A stretch of 64,000 nt of DNA from Nitrospira sp. (GCA_031315995.1 JALDRG010000003.1:124001-188000), one strand, 5' to 3'. Numbered from the stretch's first letter, positions 8,364 through 17,667 are shown. The notes: generated from the sequence alone by a model not told the origin. Program-made: numbers and translations.

Positions 8364-9757
8364 AACTCTCATTTCACGGAGCTGCACGATCCGTTACGGG
8401 AAGTCGTCACCTGCTGGAAATGCCCGGCAGCAATGTGCTCTTGGATTGCGGCCTCTTTCAGGGCCAACGACAAGAAGCGGATCGTCAAAACCGGTTTCTG
8501 GGATTCGACCCGCGTTCAATCCAGGCTGTGCTCCTGTCACATGCCCATATCGACCACTCCGGCGCGCTGCCTGTACTGGCCAAACATCAGTTTCGAGGGG
8601 ACGTGCATATGACTCGCGCGACCGCCGATCTCGCCGCGGTGATGTTGGAAGATTCAGCTCGCCTTCAGGAAAACGATTGCGCCTACTTGAACCGCAAGGA
8701 AAAGCGTCTCGGCAAGCGCTGCCTGCAGCCATTCTACGAGGCTCGCGATGCGCGCGCCATCATCCGCCGCTTCGTCGGCGCCCGGTACGGCGACACGATC
8801 AAGGTGACCCCTCGCGTCACCGCATCCTTCCATGATGTCGGTCATATCCTGGGATCCGCCGCCATCCGCCTCAAATATTCCGCGCGCGGCAACAGCACCA
8901 CCATTCTCTTCTCCGGCGATCTGGGCCGGCCTCAGATGCCCATCCTGCGCGATCCGGCTCCGCCACCGAGTTGTGATGTGCTGATCATCGAATCGACCTA
9001 CGGCGATCGCCTCCACGAGGAGGCCGGAGAGGCGCTGACCCACAAAGCCCAGCAACTGGTCGCCCATGCGAAAACACACCGGAGCAAGATCATCGTGCCC
9101 GCCTTTGCGCTCGGACGAACGCAAGACCTGGTCATGCGCATCAAGCGATTAGTGGCCGAGGGAAGAATCGACCCGCTTCCCATTTATATCGACTCGCCTC
9201 TGGCTTCGAAGGTGACGGACGTATTCCGAAAACATCCCGAGTGCTACGACGAGGACACCTTCCGCACCTTTACCTCGGAAGGAGATCCGTTTGCGGCCAG
9301 ATATATTCGGTATGTTTCCTCGCCGGAAGAAAGTAAGCAATTGAATACCCTGAAAGGACCCTGCGTCATCATTGCCTCCTCCGGTATGTGCGAGGGTGGG
9401 CGGGTGGTGCACCATCTCAAACATGCCATCCAGGATGAGGCCAACATCATCGCAATCGTGGGATTTCAGGCCGAACATACGCTAGGCCGCCGACTGGTCG
9501 AAGGATGGGATGTCGTCCCGATTTTCGGCATTCCGACGACGCGGCGCGCCCAGGTGGTGGTCTTTAACGGGCTATCGGCGCATGCGGATCGGAATGACCT
9601 ACTCGCCTATGTGAGGGCGATCTCTCCCGCCCCCCAGCAAGTGTTCGTGGTCCATGGCGAAGAAAAGCAAGCTCTGTCGCTGGGTGCGGCCATTCAGACT
9701 GAACATCCCCAAATGGCCGTCGTGGTCCCCTCCAAAAACAACACGTACGAGATCTAG
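8360..9757 (+). CDS. MBL-fold beta-CASP RNA-processing nuclease
   Basis: A 465-residue protein of the metallo-beta-lactamase/beta-CASP family (CPSF73/RNase J-like). The zinc motif HAHIDHSG, the later FSGDLGR aspartate motif, the beta-CASP motifs IIVPAFALGRTQ and ASSGMCEGGRVVHHL, and the last histidine in SAHADRNDL and VVHGEE are all present, so it should be active. Family members cut or trim RNA in a zinc-dependent way. The ATG lies 9 bases after GGAGG and overlaps the LOG gene stop. It ends the operon that began at 5457. Confidence 0.93.
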   Translation: MKLSFHGAARSVTGSRHLLEMPGSNVLLDCGLFQGQRQEADRQNRFLGFDPRSIQAVLLSHAHIDHSGALPVLAKHQFRGDVHMTRATADLAAVMLEDSARLQENDCAYLNRKEKRLGKRCLQPFYEARDARAIIRRFVGARYGDTIKVTPRVTASFHDVGHILGSAAIRLKYSARGNSTTILFSGDLGRPQMPILRDPAPPPSCDVLIIESTYGDRLHEEAGEALTHKAQQLVAHAKTHRSKIIVPAFALGRTQDLVMRIKRLVAEGRIDPLPIYIDSPLASKVTDVFRKHPECYDEDTFRTFTSEGDPFAARYIRYVSSPEESKQLNTLKGPCVIIASSGMCEGGRVVHHLKHAIQDEANIIAIVGFQAEHTLGRRLVEGWDVVPIFGIPTTRRAQVVVFNGLSAHADRNDLLAYVRAISPAPQQVFVVHGEEKQALSLGAAIQTEHPQMAVVVPSKNNTYEI

Positions 9758-9803
9758 TCAGGGGGCGCTCAGTTTCCCTTACTCACGGAGGATGTCGGCA
9801 GAC

Positions 9804-11072
9804 ATGACCCCATCAAAAAACGGTTTCAACACGATGCGAGTCTGCGCCGTGATCTTGTTGACTGCCTGGGCGTCACCCGCATGGAGCTTCGACGCGTCGA
9901 CCGCCTCAGTCGATCAGATCCGGGTACGCGCCCGCGCGTTGGGAGTGAACCTCGGGCAGCTTCAGCCGGGCCCCCTGAATGCCATCACGGATGTGCCGGG
10001 AGTCAAGGTCGGGCAGGTCACGCTGACGCGAGGCGATGGCCCTCTTCAACCCGGACAGGGACCCATCAGAACCGGCGTCACCGTCATCGTGCCGCGAGAT
10101 GATGTGTGGCACAACAAAGTCCCAGCGGGAGCCTTCGTCCTGAACGGCACTGGGGAAATGACCGGGCTGGCCTGGGTCGCGGAATCGGGCTTTCTGGAAT
10201 ATCCCATCGCATTGACCAACACGCTGAACGTACCTCGAGTCGCCAATGGGGTGATCAGCTGGATGCTCCGGCAATATCCAGGTATCGGCATTACCGATGA
10301 CACCCTTACCCCCGTCGTGGCGGAATGTGATGACGGCCGCTTGAACGACATCCAAGGGCGCCACGTCTCGGAAGCCGATGTCATGCAGGCGTTGGACGAA
10401 GCATCGGCAGGCCCTGTCAAGGAAGGGAGCGTGGGAGCGGGTACTGGCATGATCTCGTATGGGTTTAAAGGCGGCATCGGGACGGCCTCTCGGCGGCTCC
10501 CGGACGCCAACGGAGGATTTACGATCGGGGTGCTGGTGAATGCCAACCATGGCCGTCGGACCGAGCTCACCATGGGCGGGGTGCCGGTGGGAAGACAGTA
10601 TGACACCGCTCCACCCCCCCCATCCAGCCTGTTGCCGGACCAGAAACCTGAACACCTTCATACCTCCCGCGAAGGAAGCAGCGGAAATGCTGAGGGATCG
10701 ATCATCGTCATCATCGCCACCGATGCGCCATTGGATAGTCGACAACTCACGCGACTCGGAAAACGAGCTGCCTTAGGACTCGCCCGGACAGGCTCGACGG
10801 CGCGCCATGGCAGCGGGGATTTCATGCTGGCCTTCTCCACGGGCAACGTCATCCCCCATTACCCCTCAGCGCCAACGTTTTCACTCACGCATCTCGCCGA
10901 CACCCACCTCAATCCGGTGATCACCGCCACGGTCGAGGCGACAGAAGAGGCGATCCTCAATGCGCTCACCGCCGCCACCACCGTGACCGGGCGCGATGGG
11001 TTTCGGGCCGAAGCCATTTCCATCTCTCGCCTACGCGCGCTCCTTGCTCCAGCCACCACCGACACCCCCTAA
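9804..11072 (+). CDS. P1/DmpA-type aminopeptidase (family S58), exported
   Basis: A 422-residue protein with a signal peptide (hydrophobic stretch VCAVILLTAW, likely cleavage after PAWS). The mature protein has all DmpA hallmarks: GPLNAITDVPGVKVGQVTL, RTGVTVIVPR, FVLNGTGEMTGL, GSVGAGTGMISYGFKGGIG and, near the middle, EGSIIVIIATDAPL. The last places the nucleophile at about Ser299; in this family the precursor cleaves itself just before that serine to give alpha and beta chains. Members are D- or beta-aminopeptidases acting on small peptides. ATG at 9792 is also in frame; GGAGG at 9787-9791 supports 9804 better. The context gives no substrate clue. Confidence 0.92.
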   Translation: MTPSKNGFNTMRVCAVILLTAWASPAWSFDASTASVDQIRVRARALGVNLGQLQPGPLNAITDVPGVKVGQVTLTRGDGPLQPGQGPIRTGVTVIVPRDDVWHNKVPAGAFVLNGTGEMTGLAWVAESGFLEYPIALTNTLNVPRVANGVISWMLRQYPGIGITDDTLTPVVAECDDGRLNDIQGRHVSEADVMQALDEASAGPVKEGSVGAGTGMISYGFKGGIGTASRRLPDANGGFTIGVLVNANHGRRTELTMGGVPVGRQYDTAPPPPSSLLPDQKPEHLHTSREGSSGNAEGSIIVIIATDAPLDSRQLTRLGKRAALGLARTGSTARHGSGDFMLAFSTGNVIPHYPSAPTFSLTHLADTHLNPVITATVEATEEAILNALTAATTVTGRDGFRAEAISISRLRALLAPATTDTP

Positions 11073-11166
11073 CCGCACGCACGGCACCTCGTGACCTTCG
11101 GCACCCTTGCTTTTGCAGAGCCCCACGGCTATTCTCCTGGCCTATCAGTACGTCATACGGAGGGCT

Positions 11167-11394
11167 ATGGCTGAATATCCTATCGGGGGTGGCCTCACAC
11201 TCCAGACAGCGCTCGAAAAGAACGGCAAGTTTGCAGAGTTTTTGCAGACACGAATGACGCGAGCACTGGAAACGCAAGATCCGACCGAACTCCATTACCT
11301 GCTCGCCCAGCTTGACGACTATCATTCGTACATGTGGCGGTACTACAAGAAACTGGCGACCGATCGACCTGAACGTATGAATCCGGGTGTCTAA
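11167..11394 (+). CDS. Hypothetical 75-residue protein
   Basis: Starts at an ATG preceded by GGAGGG, giving 75 residues; the frame is open to 11107 but the ribosome binding site favours 11167. It is polar and helical (TALEKNGKFAEFLQTRMTR ... LLAQLDDYHSYMWRYYKKL) without a membrane segment. The tyrosine-rich middle YHSYMWRYYKK is distinctive. No family recognised. Confidence 0.55.
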   Translation: MAEYPIGGGLTLQTALEKNGKFAEFLQTRMTRALETQDPTELHYLLAQLDDYHSYMWRYYKKLATDRPERMNPGV

Positions 11395-11441
11395 CCACAC
11401 CAGACCGGTCAGCATCTGATCCTATTGGCAACGATATACCC

Positions 11442-12668
11442 GTGATTCTCACGCCTCCATCGACACTACGTTTTGCCTCCGCCCTTACTCGTCATGGGGA
11501 CGCTCAGGCCGCCGCCGATGAATTGATCCGAGCCATTCGCGAGCAGTTGGGATTCTCCCGCATCGATATGGCTTTCCTGTTTATTTCCGCCCAGCATGCC
11601 GATCAGGCCGACGCGCTCTCGCAGGCGCTGCGCACCGCACTGGGCCCCGACACGTTGGTTGGATGCACAGGCGAGGGGGTCATTGCCACCGGGCAAGAAA
11701 TCGAACGGGGACCAGCCGCAACCCTCTGGGCGGCCCATTTGCCTGGAGTCATCGTGCATCCGCTGCGACTTTCGTTTTCAGCAATCCACGACCAACTGTC
11801 CCTGAACGACTGGCCTGAACTCGACGATGCCGGTGAGACGGCACCCATCATGCTGCTCTTTGCAGATCCCTTCTCCACACCACTGCAAGACGTGTTGACC
11901 CTCATCGAGGAACGCTACCCGCGCACGCGTGCGCTCGGTGGTCTGGCCGGAGGCGGGCAGGACCAGGCAGAAAATCGCCTCTTCCTCGATGAGGAGGTCT
12001 ACACCGACGGCCTCGTCGGCGTGGCGCTGTCCGGGAACATCGCGGTCCGCACCGTCATCTCACAAGGCTGTCGCCCGATCGGGGACCGGTTTATCGTCAC
12101 GAAAGCGGAGCACAACGTGATTCAGGAACTCGGCGGGGTCCCTGCGTTGCATTGTTTGCAGACCGTCTTCGGACAACTCTCCTCGGATGAGCGCGCGCAG
12201 GCCCAACAGGCCCTCCACATCGGGGTTGCCATGGATGAACAACGCCCGCACTTTACCCGAGGAGACTTTCTGATCCGCAATCTGATCGGCGCCGATCAGC
12301 AGACCGGAGCCATCGTCGTCGGAGACGTCGTGCAGGAAGGGCAGACCGTTCAGTTTCAGGTCCGTGACGCACAGTCCGCCGATGAAGATCTCCATGCCTT
12401 ACTTGCATCGTCCCTGCTCGCCGAATCACACCGGCCACTGGGAGCGCTGCTGTTCAGTTGTTGCGGCCGCGGGAAAGGACTCTTCGGCGTTCCGAATCAT
12501 GATGCCGCTGTCGTGGGGGAGCAATTGGGCGCCATTCCTCTCGCGGGATTCTTTGCCCAGGGTGAACTGGGACCGGTCGGAGGACGCAATTTCCTCCACG
12601 GCTATACGGCAAGCATCGCGATCTTTTCTGAACCCGACCGATCATCCCAGTCGGGTCCGAATTATTGA
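11442..12668 (+). CDS. FIST-domain protein (FIST_N and FIST_C)
   Basis: A 408-residue soluble protein with both halves of the FIST sensory module. The N half has the LVGCTGEGVIATGQEIERGP block and TRALGGLAGGG; the C half has the FSCCGRGKGLFGVPNHDAA segment and ends in PLAGFFAQGELGPVGGRNFLHGYTASIAIF, the FIST_C signature. FIST modules are thought to bind small ligands such as amino acids. Normally they sit next to or are fused with signalling domains; here the protein stands alone. It starts with GTG at 11442. The neighbours (small protein, FKBP) do not identify the pathway. Confidence 0.9.
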   Translation: MILTPPSTLRFASALTRHGDAQAAADELIRAIREQLGFSRIDMAFLFISAQHADQADALSQALRTALGPDTLVGCTGEGVIATGQEIERGPAATLWAAHLPGVIVHPLRLSFSAIHDQLSLNDWPELDDAGETAPIMLLFADPFSTPLQDVLTLIEERYPRTRALGGLAGGGQDQAENRLFLDEEVYTDGLVGVALSGNIAVRTVISQGCRPIGDRFIVTKAEHNVIQELGGVPALHCLQTVFGQLSSDERAQAQQALHIGVAMDEQRPHFTRGDFLIRNLIGADQQTGAIVVGDVVQEGQTVQFQVRDAQSADEDLHALLASSLLAESHRPLGALLFSCCGRGKGLFGVPNHDAAVVGEQLGAIPLAGFFAQGELGPVGGRNFLHGYTASIAIFSEPDRSSQSGPNY

Positions 12669-12728
12669 GCCGCCAGCCACACAGGCTCAGCGGTACGCAT
12701 GACCCGCGCACTGGATAAGGAGCTCCTC

Positions 12729-13172
12729 GTGAACACTCGCTTCTGGCTGACCATTTGCGGTATCGTGGGAATCTTATTGATGAGTATAGGGAGACCAATC
12801 ATGGCCCAGATTGAACCGACCGGCTCGACTCCTGAAACCACGACCGATTCCGGCCTTAAATACATAGACCTCGTTGTGGGCACCGGCCGTGAAGCCGTTG
12901 CGGGCAATCACGCGACCGTTCACTATACCGGTTGGCTGACAAACGGAACGAAGTTCGACAGCTCCGTCGACCGCCGCGACCCATTCTCCTTTCCGATCGG
13001 TTCCGGCAAGGTCATCAAGGGATGGGATGAAGGAGTTGCCGGAATGAAAGTCGGAGGCAAACGGAAACTGACTATTCCTCCGCAACTTGGCTATGGAGCC
13101 CGTGGAGCCGGCGGCGTGATCCCTCCCAATGCGACCCTCGTATTCGAGGTCGAACTGCTGGAAGTCCGCTAA
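12729..13172 (+). CDS. FKBP-type peptidyl-prolyl isomerase, exported
   Basis: A 147-residue protein: an N-terminal hydrophobic segment (signal peptide or anchor, ending around PIMAQ), a short linker, and one complete FKBP domain ([20 protein letters not shown] ... [19 protein letters not shown] ... [20 protein letters not shown]). The active-site residues typical of FKBP12 (Y, F, D, W, Y, F) are all present, so it should catalyse proline isomerisation in the periplasm. I chose the GTG at 12729 because AAGGAG lies 6 bases before it; an ATG at 12699 is also in frame. Confidence 0.92.
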   Translation: MNTRFWLTICGIVGILLMSIGRPIMAQIEPTGSTPETTTDSGLKYIDLVVGTGREAVAGNHATVHYTGWLTNGTKFDSSVDRRDPFSFPIGSGKVIKGWDEGVAGMKVGGKRKLTIPPQLGYGARGAGGVIPPNATLVFEVELLEVR

Positions 13173-13230
13173 GACCGGTTCCTACCAGCCGGTTGCTGCT
13201 CATCATCACTAGGGATTTCATCCACATCCG

Positions 13231-14340
13231 ATGACACACACCCCTCTGATCGACGCTCACCGTAAGGCGAACGCCAAGCTTGTCGACTTTGCAGGCTGGG
13301 AGATGCCCATACAGTATTCCGGCGTGGTCGACGAATACCAGACTGTCCGGCGACATGCAGGACTGTTCGATGTCAGTCACATGGGACGCATCAGTGTCAC
13401 CGGGCCGGGATCGTTGGCATTTTTGCAGCGCGTGACGACGAACGATGTCTCAAAACTGTCTGTGTGCCAGTCACACTATTCCATGATCTGCGCCACGAAC
13501 GGAGGCATCAAAGACGACATTTTCGTGTACCACGTGAAACCGTATGAATTTCTCGTCTGCGTGAACGCCTCCAATCGGGAAAAGATTGTTGCGTGGCTGC
13601 ACGAGAAGGTCGCGCAGGCACAAAGCTGTAAGGTCCAGGACCTGTCAGCGTCACTGGCGCAAATAGCTGTTCAAGGTCCGGCCTCACGCGACATTCTGGC
13701 AGCCGCCGGCCTCGCGAACCTCACCGCACTGAAGGTTCGCCAATGCCTGGACGCGACCCTATGCGGTCACTCAACGCTGGTGACCAGAACCGGTTATACC
13801 GGCGAACTAGGATATGAGTTGTATCTTCCAGCAGAGGGAGCGCCGAAGGTTTGGGATCGACTCCTCGAAGCGGGACGTCCACTAGGCATCAAACCGGCTG
13901 GGTTAGGAGCGCGTGATTTACTACGGCTTGAAATGGCTTACTTGCTCTATGGGAATGACATGACTGAGGAGACAACCCCCATCGAGGCCGGTGCGGAATG
14001 GGTGGTGAAATACGATAAGGGAGACTTCATCGGTCGAACGGCATTGCTCGCCCAACAATCACGTGGAACCACGCGGCGGCTCGTGGCGTTTGAACTCCTC
14101 GAAAAGGCTGTGCCCCGACATGGATTCAGAATCCTGAATGCGCGGGCGCCTCACGCCGGGATCGGCGAAGTCACCAGCGGGAATTTGTCGCCTTTGCTGC
14201 AAAAAGGGATCGGCATGGGGTACATCGAGACCGCTGAAGCCCAACCCGGCTCGTCTATCCTGATCGATATTCGAGGCAAATCTTATCCCGCTGTCGTCGT
14301 GAAACCACCGTTTTACAAGAAGCCTTCCGGCACACCATAA
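13231..14340 (+). CDS. gcvT: Glycine cleavage system T protein (aminomethyltransferase)
   Basis: A 369-residue protein of normal length. It transfers the aminomethyl group from lipoyl-H protein to tetrahydrofolate, releasing ammonia. Visible family blocks are DFAGWEMPIQYSGVVDEY, GLFDVSHMGRISVTGP, RTGYTGELGYELY, GARDLLRLEMAYLLYGND and the C-terminal GEVTSGNLSPLLQKGIGMGY. The partner P protein is encoded 5 kb away on the other strand and no H protein gene lies in the window, so the system is split here. The next gene starts 3 bases after its stop. Confidence 0.96.
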   Translation: MTHTPLIDAHRKANAKLVDFAGWEMPIQYSGVVDEYQTVRRHAGLFDVSHMGRISVTGPGSLAFLQRVTTNDVSKLSVCQSHYSMICATNGGIKDDIFVYHVKPYEFLVCVNASNREKIVAWLHEKVAQAQSCKVQDLSASLAQIAVQGPASRDILAAAGLANLTALKVRQCLDATLCGHSTLVTRTGYTGELGYELYLPAEGAPKVWDRLLEAGRPLGIKPAGLGARDLLRLEMAYLLYGNDMTEETTPIEAGAEWVVKYDKGDFIGRTALLAQQSRGTTRRLVAFELLEKAVPRHGFRILNARAPHAGIGEVTSGNLSPLLQKGIGMGYIETAEAQPGSSILIDIRGKSYPAVVVKPPFYKKPSGTP

Positions 14341-14343
14341 GCC

Positions 14344-14862
14344 ATGGTCAAACCAATCTACAAAGGTACAGTGGTCACGCTCAACGTCGATACGGTGCGC
14401 CTGCCGAACGGCCACACGATCGACCTCGAAGTCATCCGCCATCCCGGTGCATCCGCCGTCGTGCCTCTTAAAGAAGATGGAATGGTGGTACTGATCCGCC
14501 AATTCCGTCATGCGGCCAATGGATTTATCTATGAGATTCCCGCCGGGAAGCTGCATCCACAAGAAGACCCCCTGGACTGCGCAGCCCGGGAACTTGAAGA
14601 GGAGATCGGCTACAAGGCCGGTCGATTCGAGCTCCTCTCCAGCATTTTCACCGCGCCGGGATTTGCGGATGAGGTCATCCACATCTATCTTGCGACCGGC
14701 CTGACGACCGGCACACAACATCTGGATCCGGATGAAGTCCTGGAAGTAGTGGAAATGCCTCTGCAGGAGGCAATTTCAAAAATAGAAGACGGAACCATTC
14801 GGGACGGGAAAACAATCGTTGGGCTGCAAGCGGTCTATATTCGGCAGGAACGAACCAGATAA
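14344..14862 (+). CDS. Nudix hydrolase, ADP-ribose pyrophosphatase-like
   Basis: A 172-residue protein with a complete Nudix box: G(K/L...)5E...REx2EExG, visible as GKLHPQEDPLDCAARELEEE followed by IGY. The preceding VVLIRQFRHAANGFIYEIPA and following IFTAPGFADEVIHIYLA are typical for the ADP-ribose pyrophosphatase subfamily (NudF-like), which hydrolyses ADP-ribose to AMP and ribose 5-phosphate. It starts three bases after gcvT and probably shares its transcript. Confidence 0.9.
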   Translation: MVKPIYKGTVVTLNVDTVRLPNGHTIDLEVIRHPGASAVVPLKEDGMVVLIRQFRHAANGFIYEIPAGKLHPQEDPLDCAARELEEEIGYKAGRFELLSSIFTAPGFADEVIHIYLATGLTTGTQHLDPDEVLEVVEMPLQEAISKIEDGTIRDGKTIVGLQAVYIRQERTR

Positions 14863-14871
14863 ACGACCCAA

Positions 14872-14902
14872 GAGGCCTCCCACCACCAAGACGGGAGACC
14901 TC
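14872..14902. terminator. Bidirectional terminator-like hairpin
   Basis: GAGG-C-CTCCC and GGGAG-A-CCTC pair as a 9-bp stem with one mismatch and an 11-base loop. It lies between the convergent Nudix gene and the lysine-rich protein gene. No clear T-run. Confidence 0.45.
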
Positions 14903-14938
14903 TCAAGCCAACTAGCCTCGCCAATCACAGTCTTGTTT

Positions 14939-15163
14939 TTAGTGGCCGCCCTTTTTCTCGTCCTTCTTCTTCTCGTCGCCGAACACGGTCTGGGACAAGT
15001 GTCCACCCTTCTTCTCGTCCTTCTTCTTGTCTTCACCGAAGAGGGTCTGAGAGAAGTGGCCGCCCTTTTTCTCGTCTTTTTTCTTGCCTTCACCGGCGAA
15101 AGAAGGAGCGCTAAACGCAACCAACAATGCAGCCGCCATCACCGTCAACATCATCTTCTTCAT
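14939..15163 (-). CDS. Small exported lysine-rich repeat protein
   Basis: A 74-residue protein with an AGGAGG ribosome binding site 9 bases before the ATG at 15163; a 94-residue version from further upstream would lack that site. Residues 1-23 are a clear signal peptide (MKKMMLTVMAAALLVAF, cleavage after SFA). The mature 51 residues are almost entirely three copies of KKKDEKKGGH (residues 27-36, 46-55, 65-74) joined by FSQTLFGED and LSQTVFGDE, a 19-residue period. Each unit ends in GGH, and the last histidine is the C terminus. The protein is extremely charged with no cysteine or tryptophan. I do not recognise a family; possible roles include polyanion or metal binding in the periplasm, but this is speculation. 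Confidence 0.75.
   Translation of the reverse strand: MKKMMLTVMAAALLVAFSAPSFAGEGKKKDEKKGGHFSQTLFGEDKKKDEKKGGHLSQTVFGDEKKKDEKKGGH
14942..15085 (-). repeat. 57-bp tandem coding repeat in the lysine-rich gene
   Basis: Two full and one shortened unit of 57 bases encoding KKKDEKKGGH plus a 9-residue linker. The DNA copies differ at synonymous sites while the peptide is nearly identical, which points to selection on the peptide and not just recent slippage. Confidence 0.8.
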
Positions 15164-15409
15164 TCTGACACACCTCCTGTTAAATTTGAGATTAACCACC
15201 ACCGACGGATCCTCGTAAAGCAAAGTTCTTGCCGCAAGTGCGCATGAATCTAACCCCTTGTTTTTTCGGATATCGAATTGACAACGCTGCAGAACGTCTC
15301 AGGAAGCACAAGCCCATTCTGTGGCAGAATAGCCTCCTCAAGACTAAACCGCCTCATCAGTTATTCAGAATGTGTAAGAGTGATCCTGCGATAACAAAGT
15401 CTCACCATT

Positions 15410-15955
15410 ATGACAAGACGACCTGTGCTACCGGATCATCTCCGATCTGAACTCAGAATCCTATTTGTGGGCATCAATCCGGGGTTACGCTCAGCCGCGC
15501 TCGGCCATCACTATGCCGGACCGTCGAATCGTTTCTGGAAGTTGCTCTATGCAGCGAACCTAGTGCCGGAACCGCTCACCTACCGAGATGACGCGAGGCT
15601 TCCGGAATGGGGACTGGGACTCACTAATGTCGTCGCTCGCGCTACCTCGGGCATGGAGAGTCTCGCTCCAAGGGATTACACAACAGGCCGGCTTGTGCTC
15701 ATGCGGAAGATCCGCCGGTATCGTCCACGAGTGGTCGCCCTACTGGGCCTCACGTTATACCCGATTCTCTTTCCCCTCGAAGGAAAAGGGGCAGGGCGAA
15801 GACCGGGGCTGCAGACAGTTACACTGTATGAATCCAACATCGTGTTGCTCCCCAACCCGAGTGGACGCAACGCATCGTACCCCTATCATTCCATGCTGGA
15901 CGCCTTTCTCACACTGACACCTTGGGCCACGACGGCTCCCAAGCATCTTCCCTGA
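15410..15955 (+). CDS. mug: Mug-type G/T(U) mismatch-specific DNA glycosylase
   Basis: A 181-residue protein of the uracil-DNA glycosylase superfamily, Mug/TDG branch. Motif 1 is FVGINPGLRSAALGHHYAGP, with the catalytic-site asparagine of the family in GINPG, and the second conserved loop is NPSGRNA. It removes uracil or thymine mispaired with guanine. The length agrees with the family. Nothing upstream links it to an operon; 15224-15409 is non-coding as far as I can tell. Confidence 0.9.
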   Translation: MTRRPVLPDHLRSELRILFVGINPGLRSAALGHHYAGPSNRFWKLLYAANLVPEPLTYRDDARLPEWGLGLTNVVARATSGMESLAPRDYTTGRLVLMRKIRRYRPRVVALLGLTLYPILFPLEGKGAGRRPGLQTVTLYESNIVLLPNPSGRNASYPYHSMLDAFLTLTPWATTAPKHLP

Positions 15956-16046
15956 TAGCCATACCGTGTGTTCCGATGGAATCCAGCCAGGAAATTGCGG
16001 TACTATTTGCAACTCTTTTTCATCGGCACCCCAATACGGATACTCT

Positions 16047-16688
16047 ATGGAATGTCTCAGAATATTGGTCTTCCTTGCGATTGTACTCTCACTCGTCCCT
16101 GCGCAGGCCTCCGCAGGCACCGCGGTCCAACGGCTCTCGGCCGACGCGATGCACGAGTGTGCGCTGGGCCGTCAGGCACACACTCGTGCGGAGCGCATTC
16201 ACCATTTCGTCCTAGGTCAGGCCTTTGGAGAGGAGGCCGTCGAACAGGATGAGTCATCACCCGATGCGCATTTCGCGCTGTTCTGTAACCTCGGTGAGCA
16301 ATTGCGGATCGACGGGGAGAGTCTGACTTCGTTCTTCGGATTCCGACGGATGATGAAGGAGTTGAACCGCACCCTCGAACTGGCTCCGGACCATTTGGAT
16401 GCGCTTTCGGCCAAGGGAACCGTCTTGGTTCGGATACCAGGCATCATGGGAGGAGACAAAGAAAAAGGAGAGCGGCTGCTTCGTCATGTGATCGCCCGAG
16501 AACCAGCTGCCGTCAATGCCCGATTGAGCCTGGCCAAGAGTTACTGCGACGGAGGGCGACACGACGAAGCGGTCGTCATGGCAACGAAAGCGCTGGATCT
16601 CGCGCAAGCGCTTCGGCGCCTTGACTTGATACCGGAAGCGCGTGCAGTGCTCTCGCAACTCCGAGCACGAGCCAGCAAAGGAAATTGA
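16047..16688 (+). CDS. Exported TPR-like protein
   Basis: A 213-residue protein with an N-terminal signal peptide (LVFLAIVLSLVPAQASA). The rest is helical and TPR-like: two-helix units such as ALFCNLGEQLRIDGES, MKELNRTLELAPDHLDALSA, GERLLRHVIAREPAAVNARL and DEAVVMATKALDLAQALRRL. The ELAPDHLDALSAKG pattern matches the TPR consensus. It is probably periplasmic and mediates protein contacts; no partner is identified. The start at 16047 puts the signal peptide at the N terminus. Confidence 0.72.
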   Translation: MECLRILVFLAIVLSLVPAQASAGTAVQRLSADAMHECALGRQAHTRAERIHHFVLGQAFGEEAVEQDESSPDAHFALFCNLGEQLRIDGESLTSFFGFRRMMKELNRTLELAPDHLDALSAKGTVLVRIPGIMGGDKEKGERLLRHVIAREPAAVNARLSLAKSYCDGGRHDEAVVMATKALDLAQALRRLDLIPEARAVLSQLRARASKGN

Positions 16689-16749
16689 GCGGGCCCGCGC
16701 CGCTACCCCTGCTGACACCCGCATCCTCCCACGCTCCCACGTTTCATGT

Positions 16750-17667
16750 TCACACCGGTCGCTGTTTCCTTGCCTCGGATCGACACAGCCTATCGATGTC
16801 ACCTTTGGTCGGCATCGACTCCTGGGCTCCTCGTGCGGTCGTAGCCAAGGCACCAGCCGCATTGGCCCTCTCGATCGCAGAAACAAGCGGGACCCCTTCG
16901 GCCACCGCATAGGCAAGGGCACCGTTAAACGCATCCCCTGCCCCTGTCGAATCGATCGTCTCGACGAGAAAGCCGGGAACATGCGTCACGTCCTTACCGC
17001 GAATCATCAATGCTCCTGCTGCGCCACAGGTCACCACAACCGTACCGACTCCACGCTGGGCCAAGAACTGCGCCGCCTGAGCCGAATCGGTCGATCCGCC
17101 CAGACTATATGCTTCGGTTTCGTTGGGTGTGAGGATATCTACGAACTGCAAACATTCCGTCGGCAGGGGAGAAGCCGGAGCAGGATTGAGAATCGTGGTG
17201 AGACCGTGCTCCTTGGCAAGCGTCAACGCCTCCTGAATGGTCTCCGTCGGAATTTCCATCTGAACCAAGAGCACGCGCGCGCCGGCCATCAACTCGCTGT
17301 GCTGCCGTATATCAGCCGGGGTCAGGTGCCCATTGCTCCCTGGAACCACCACGATCTGATTGTCGCCGGCTCGGTCGACTAGAATCATCGCGACTCCGGT
17401 AGGGGCTTCGGCATCGCGAAGGAGAACAAGCCGAGACAGTCCCTGCGTAGTCAAATGCCGTTCCATCAACATCCCGTTGGCATCCGTCCCCAGTTTGCCG
17501 AGAAACCAGACCTCCGCTCCGGCACGTGCCGCCGCGACCGCCTGGTTCGCCCCCTTGCCTCCGAACGATTGTGCAAACTGCCGACCGAACACGGTTTCGC
17601 CCGGCACGGGCAAGCGGTCGACCGTTGCCATAAGATCGATATTGCAGGAGCCCACCACTAGGACCAT
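16750..17667 (-). CDS. rbsK: Ribokinase
   Basis: A 305-residue PfkB-family sugar kinase. The N-terminal substrate motif GGKGANQA is at residues 36-43 and the C-terminal ATP-site motif is DSTGAGDAFNGAL, whose aspartate (GAGD) is the catalytic base; the family's first residue pair is DT, here DS. VVGSCNIDL and VPGETVFG also fit RbsK. It phosphorylates D-ribose to ribose 5-phosphate. The ATG at 17667 is preferred over an in-frame TTG at 17673. It overlaps the nucleoside hydrolase stop by 10 bases, so ribose freed from nucleosides would be phosphorylated by the product of the same operon. Confidence 0.92.
   Translation of the reverse strand: MVLVVGSCNIDLMATVDRLPVPGETVFGRQFAQSFGGKGANQAVAAARAGAEVWFLGKLGTDANGMLMERHLTTQGLSRLVLLRDAEAPTGVAMILVDRAGDNQIVVVPGSNGHLTPADIRQHSELMAGARVLLVQMEIPTETIQEALTLAKEHGLTTILNPAPASPLPTECLQFVDILTPNETEAYSLGGSTDSAQAAQFLAQRGVGTVVVTCGAAGALMIRGKDVTHVPGFLVETIDSTGAGDAFNGALAYAVAEGVPLVSAIERANAAGALATTARGAQESMPTKGDIDRLCRSEARKQRPV

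Noticed and set aside
13173..13230. Glycine riboswitch before gcvT
   Set aside because: The gap is only 58 bases and has no double-aptamer structure that I can recognise.
14942..15085. Possible CRISPR-like repeat
   Set aside because: The 57-base units are in frame, code for a conserved peptide and lack variable spacers.
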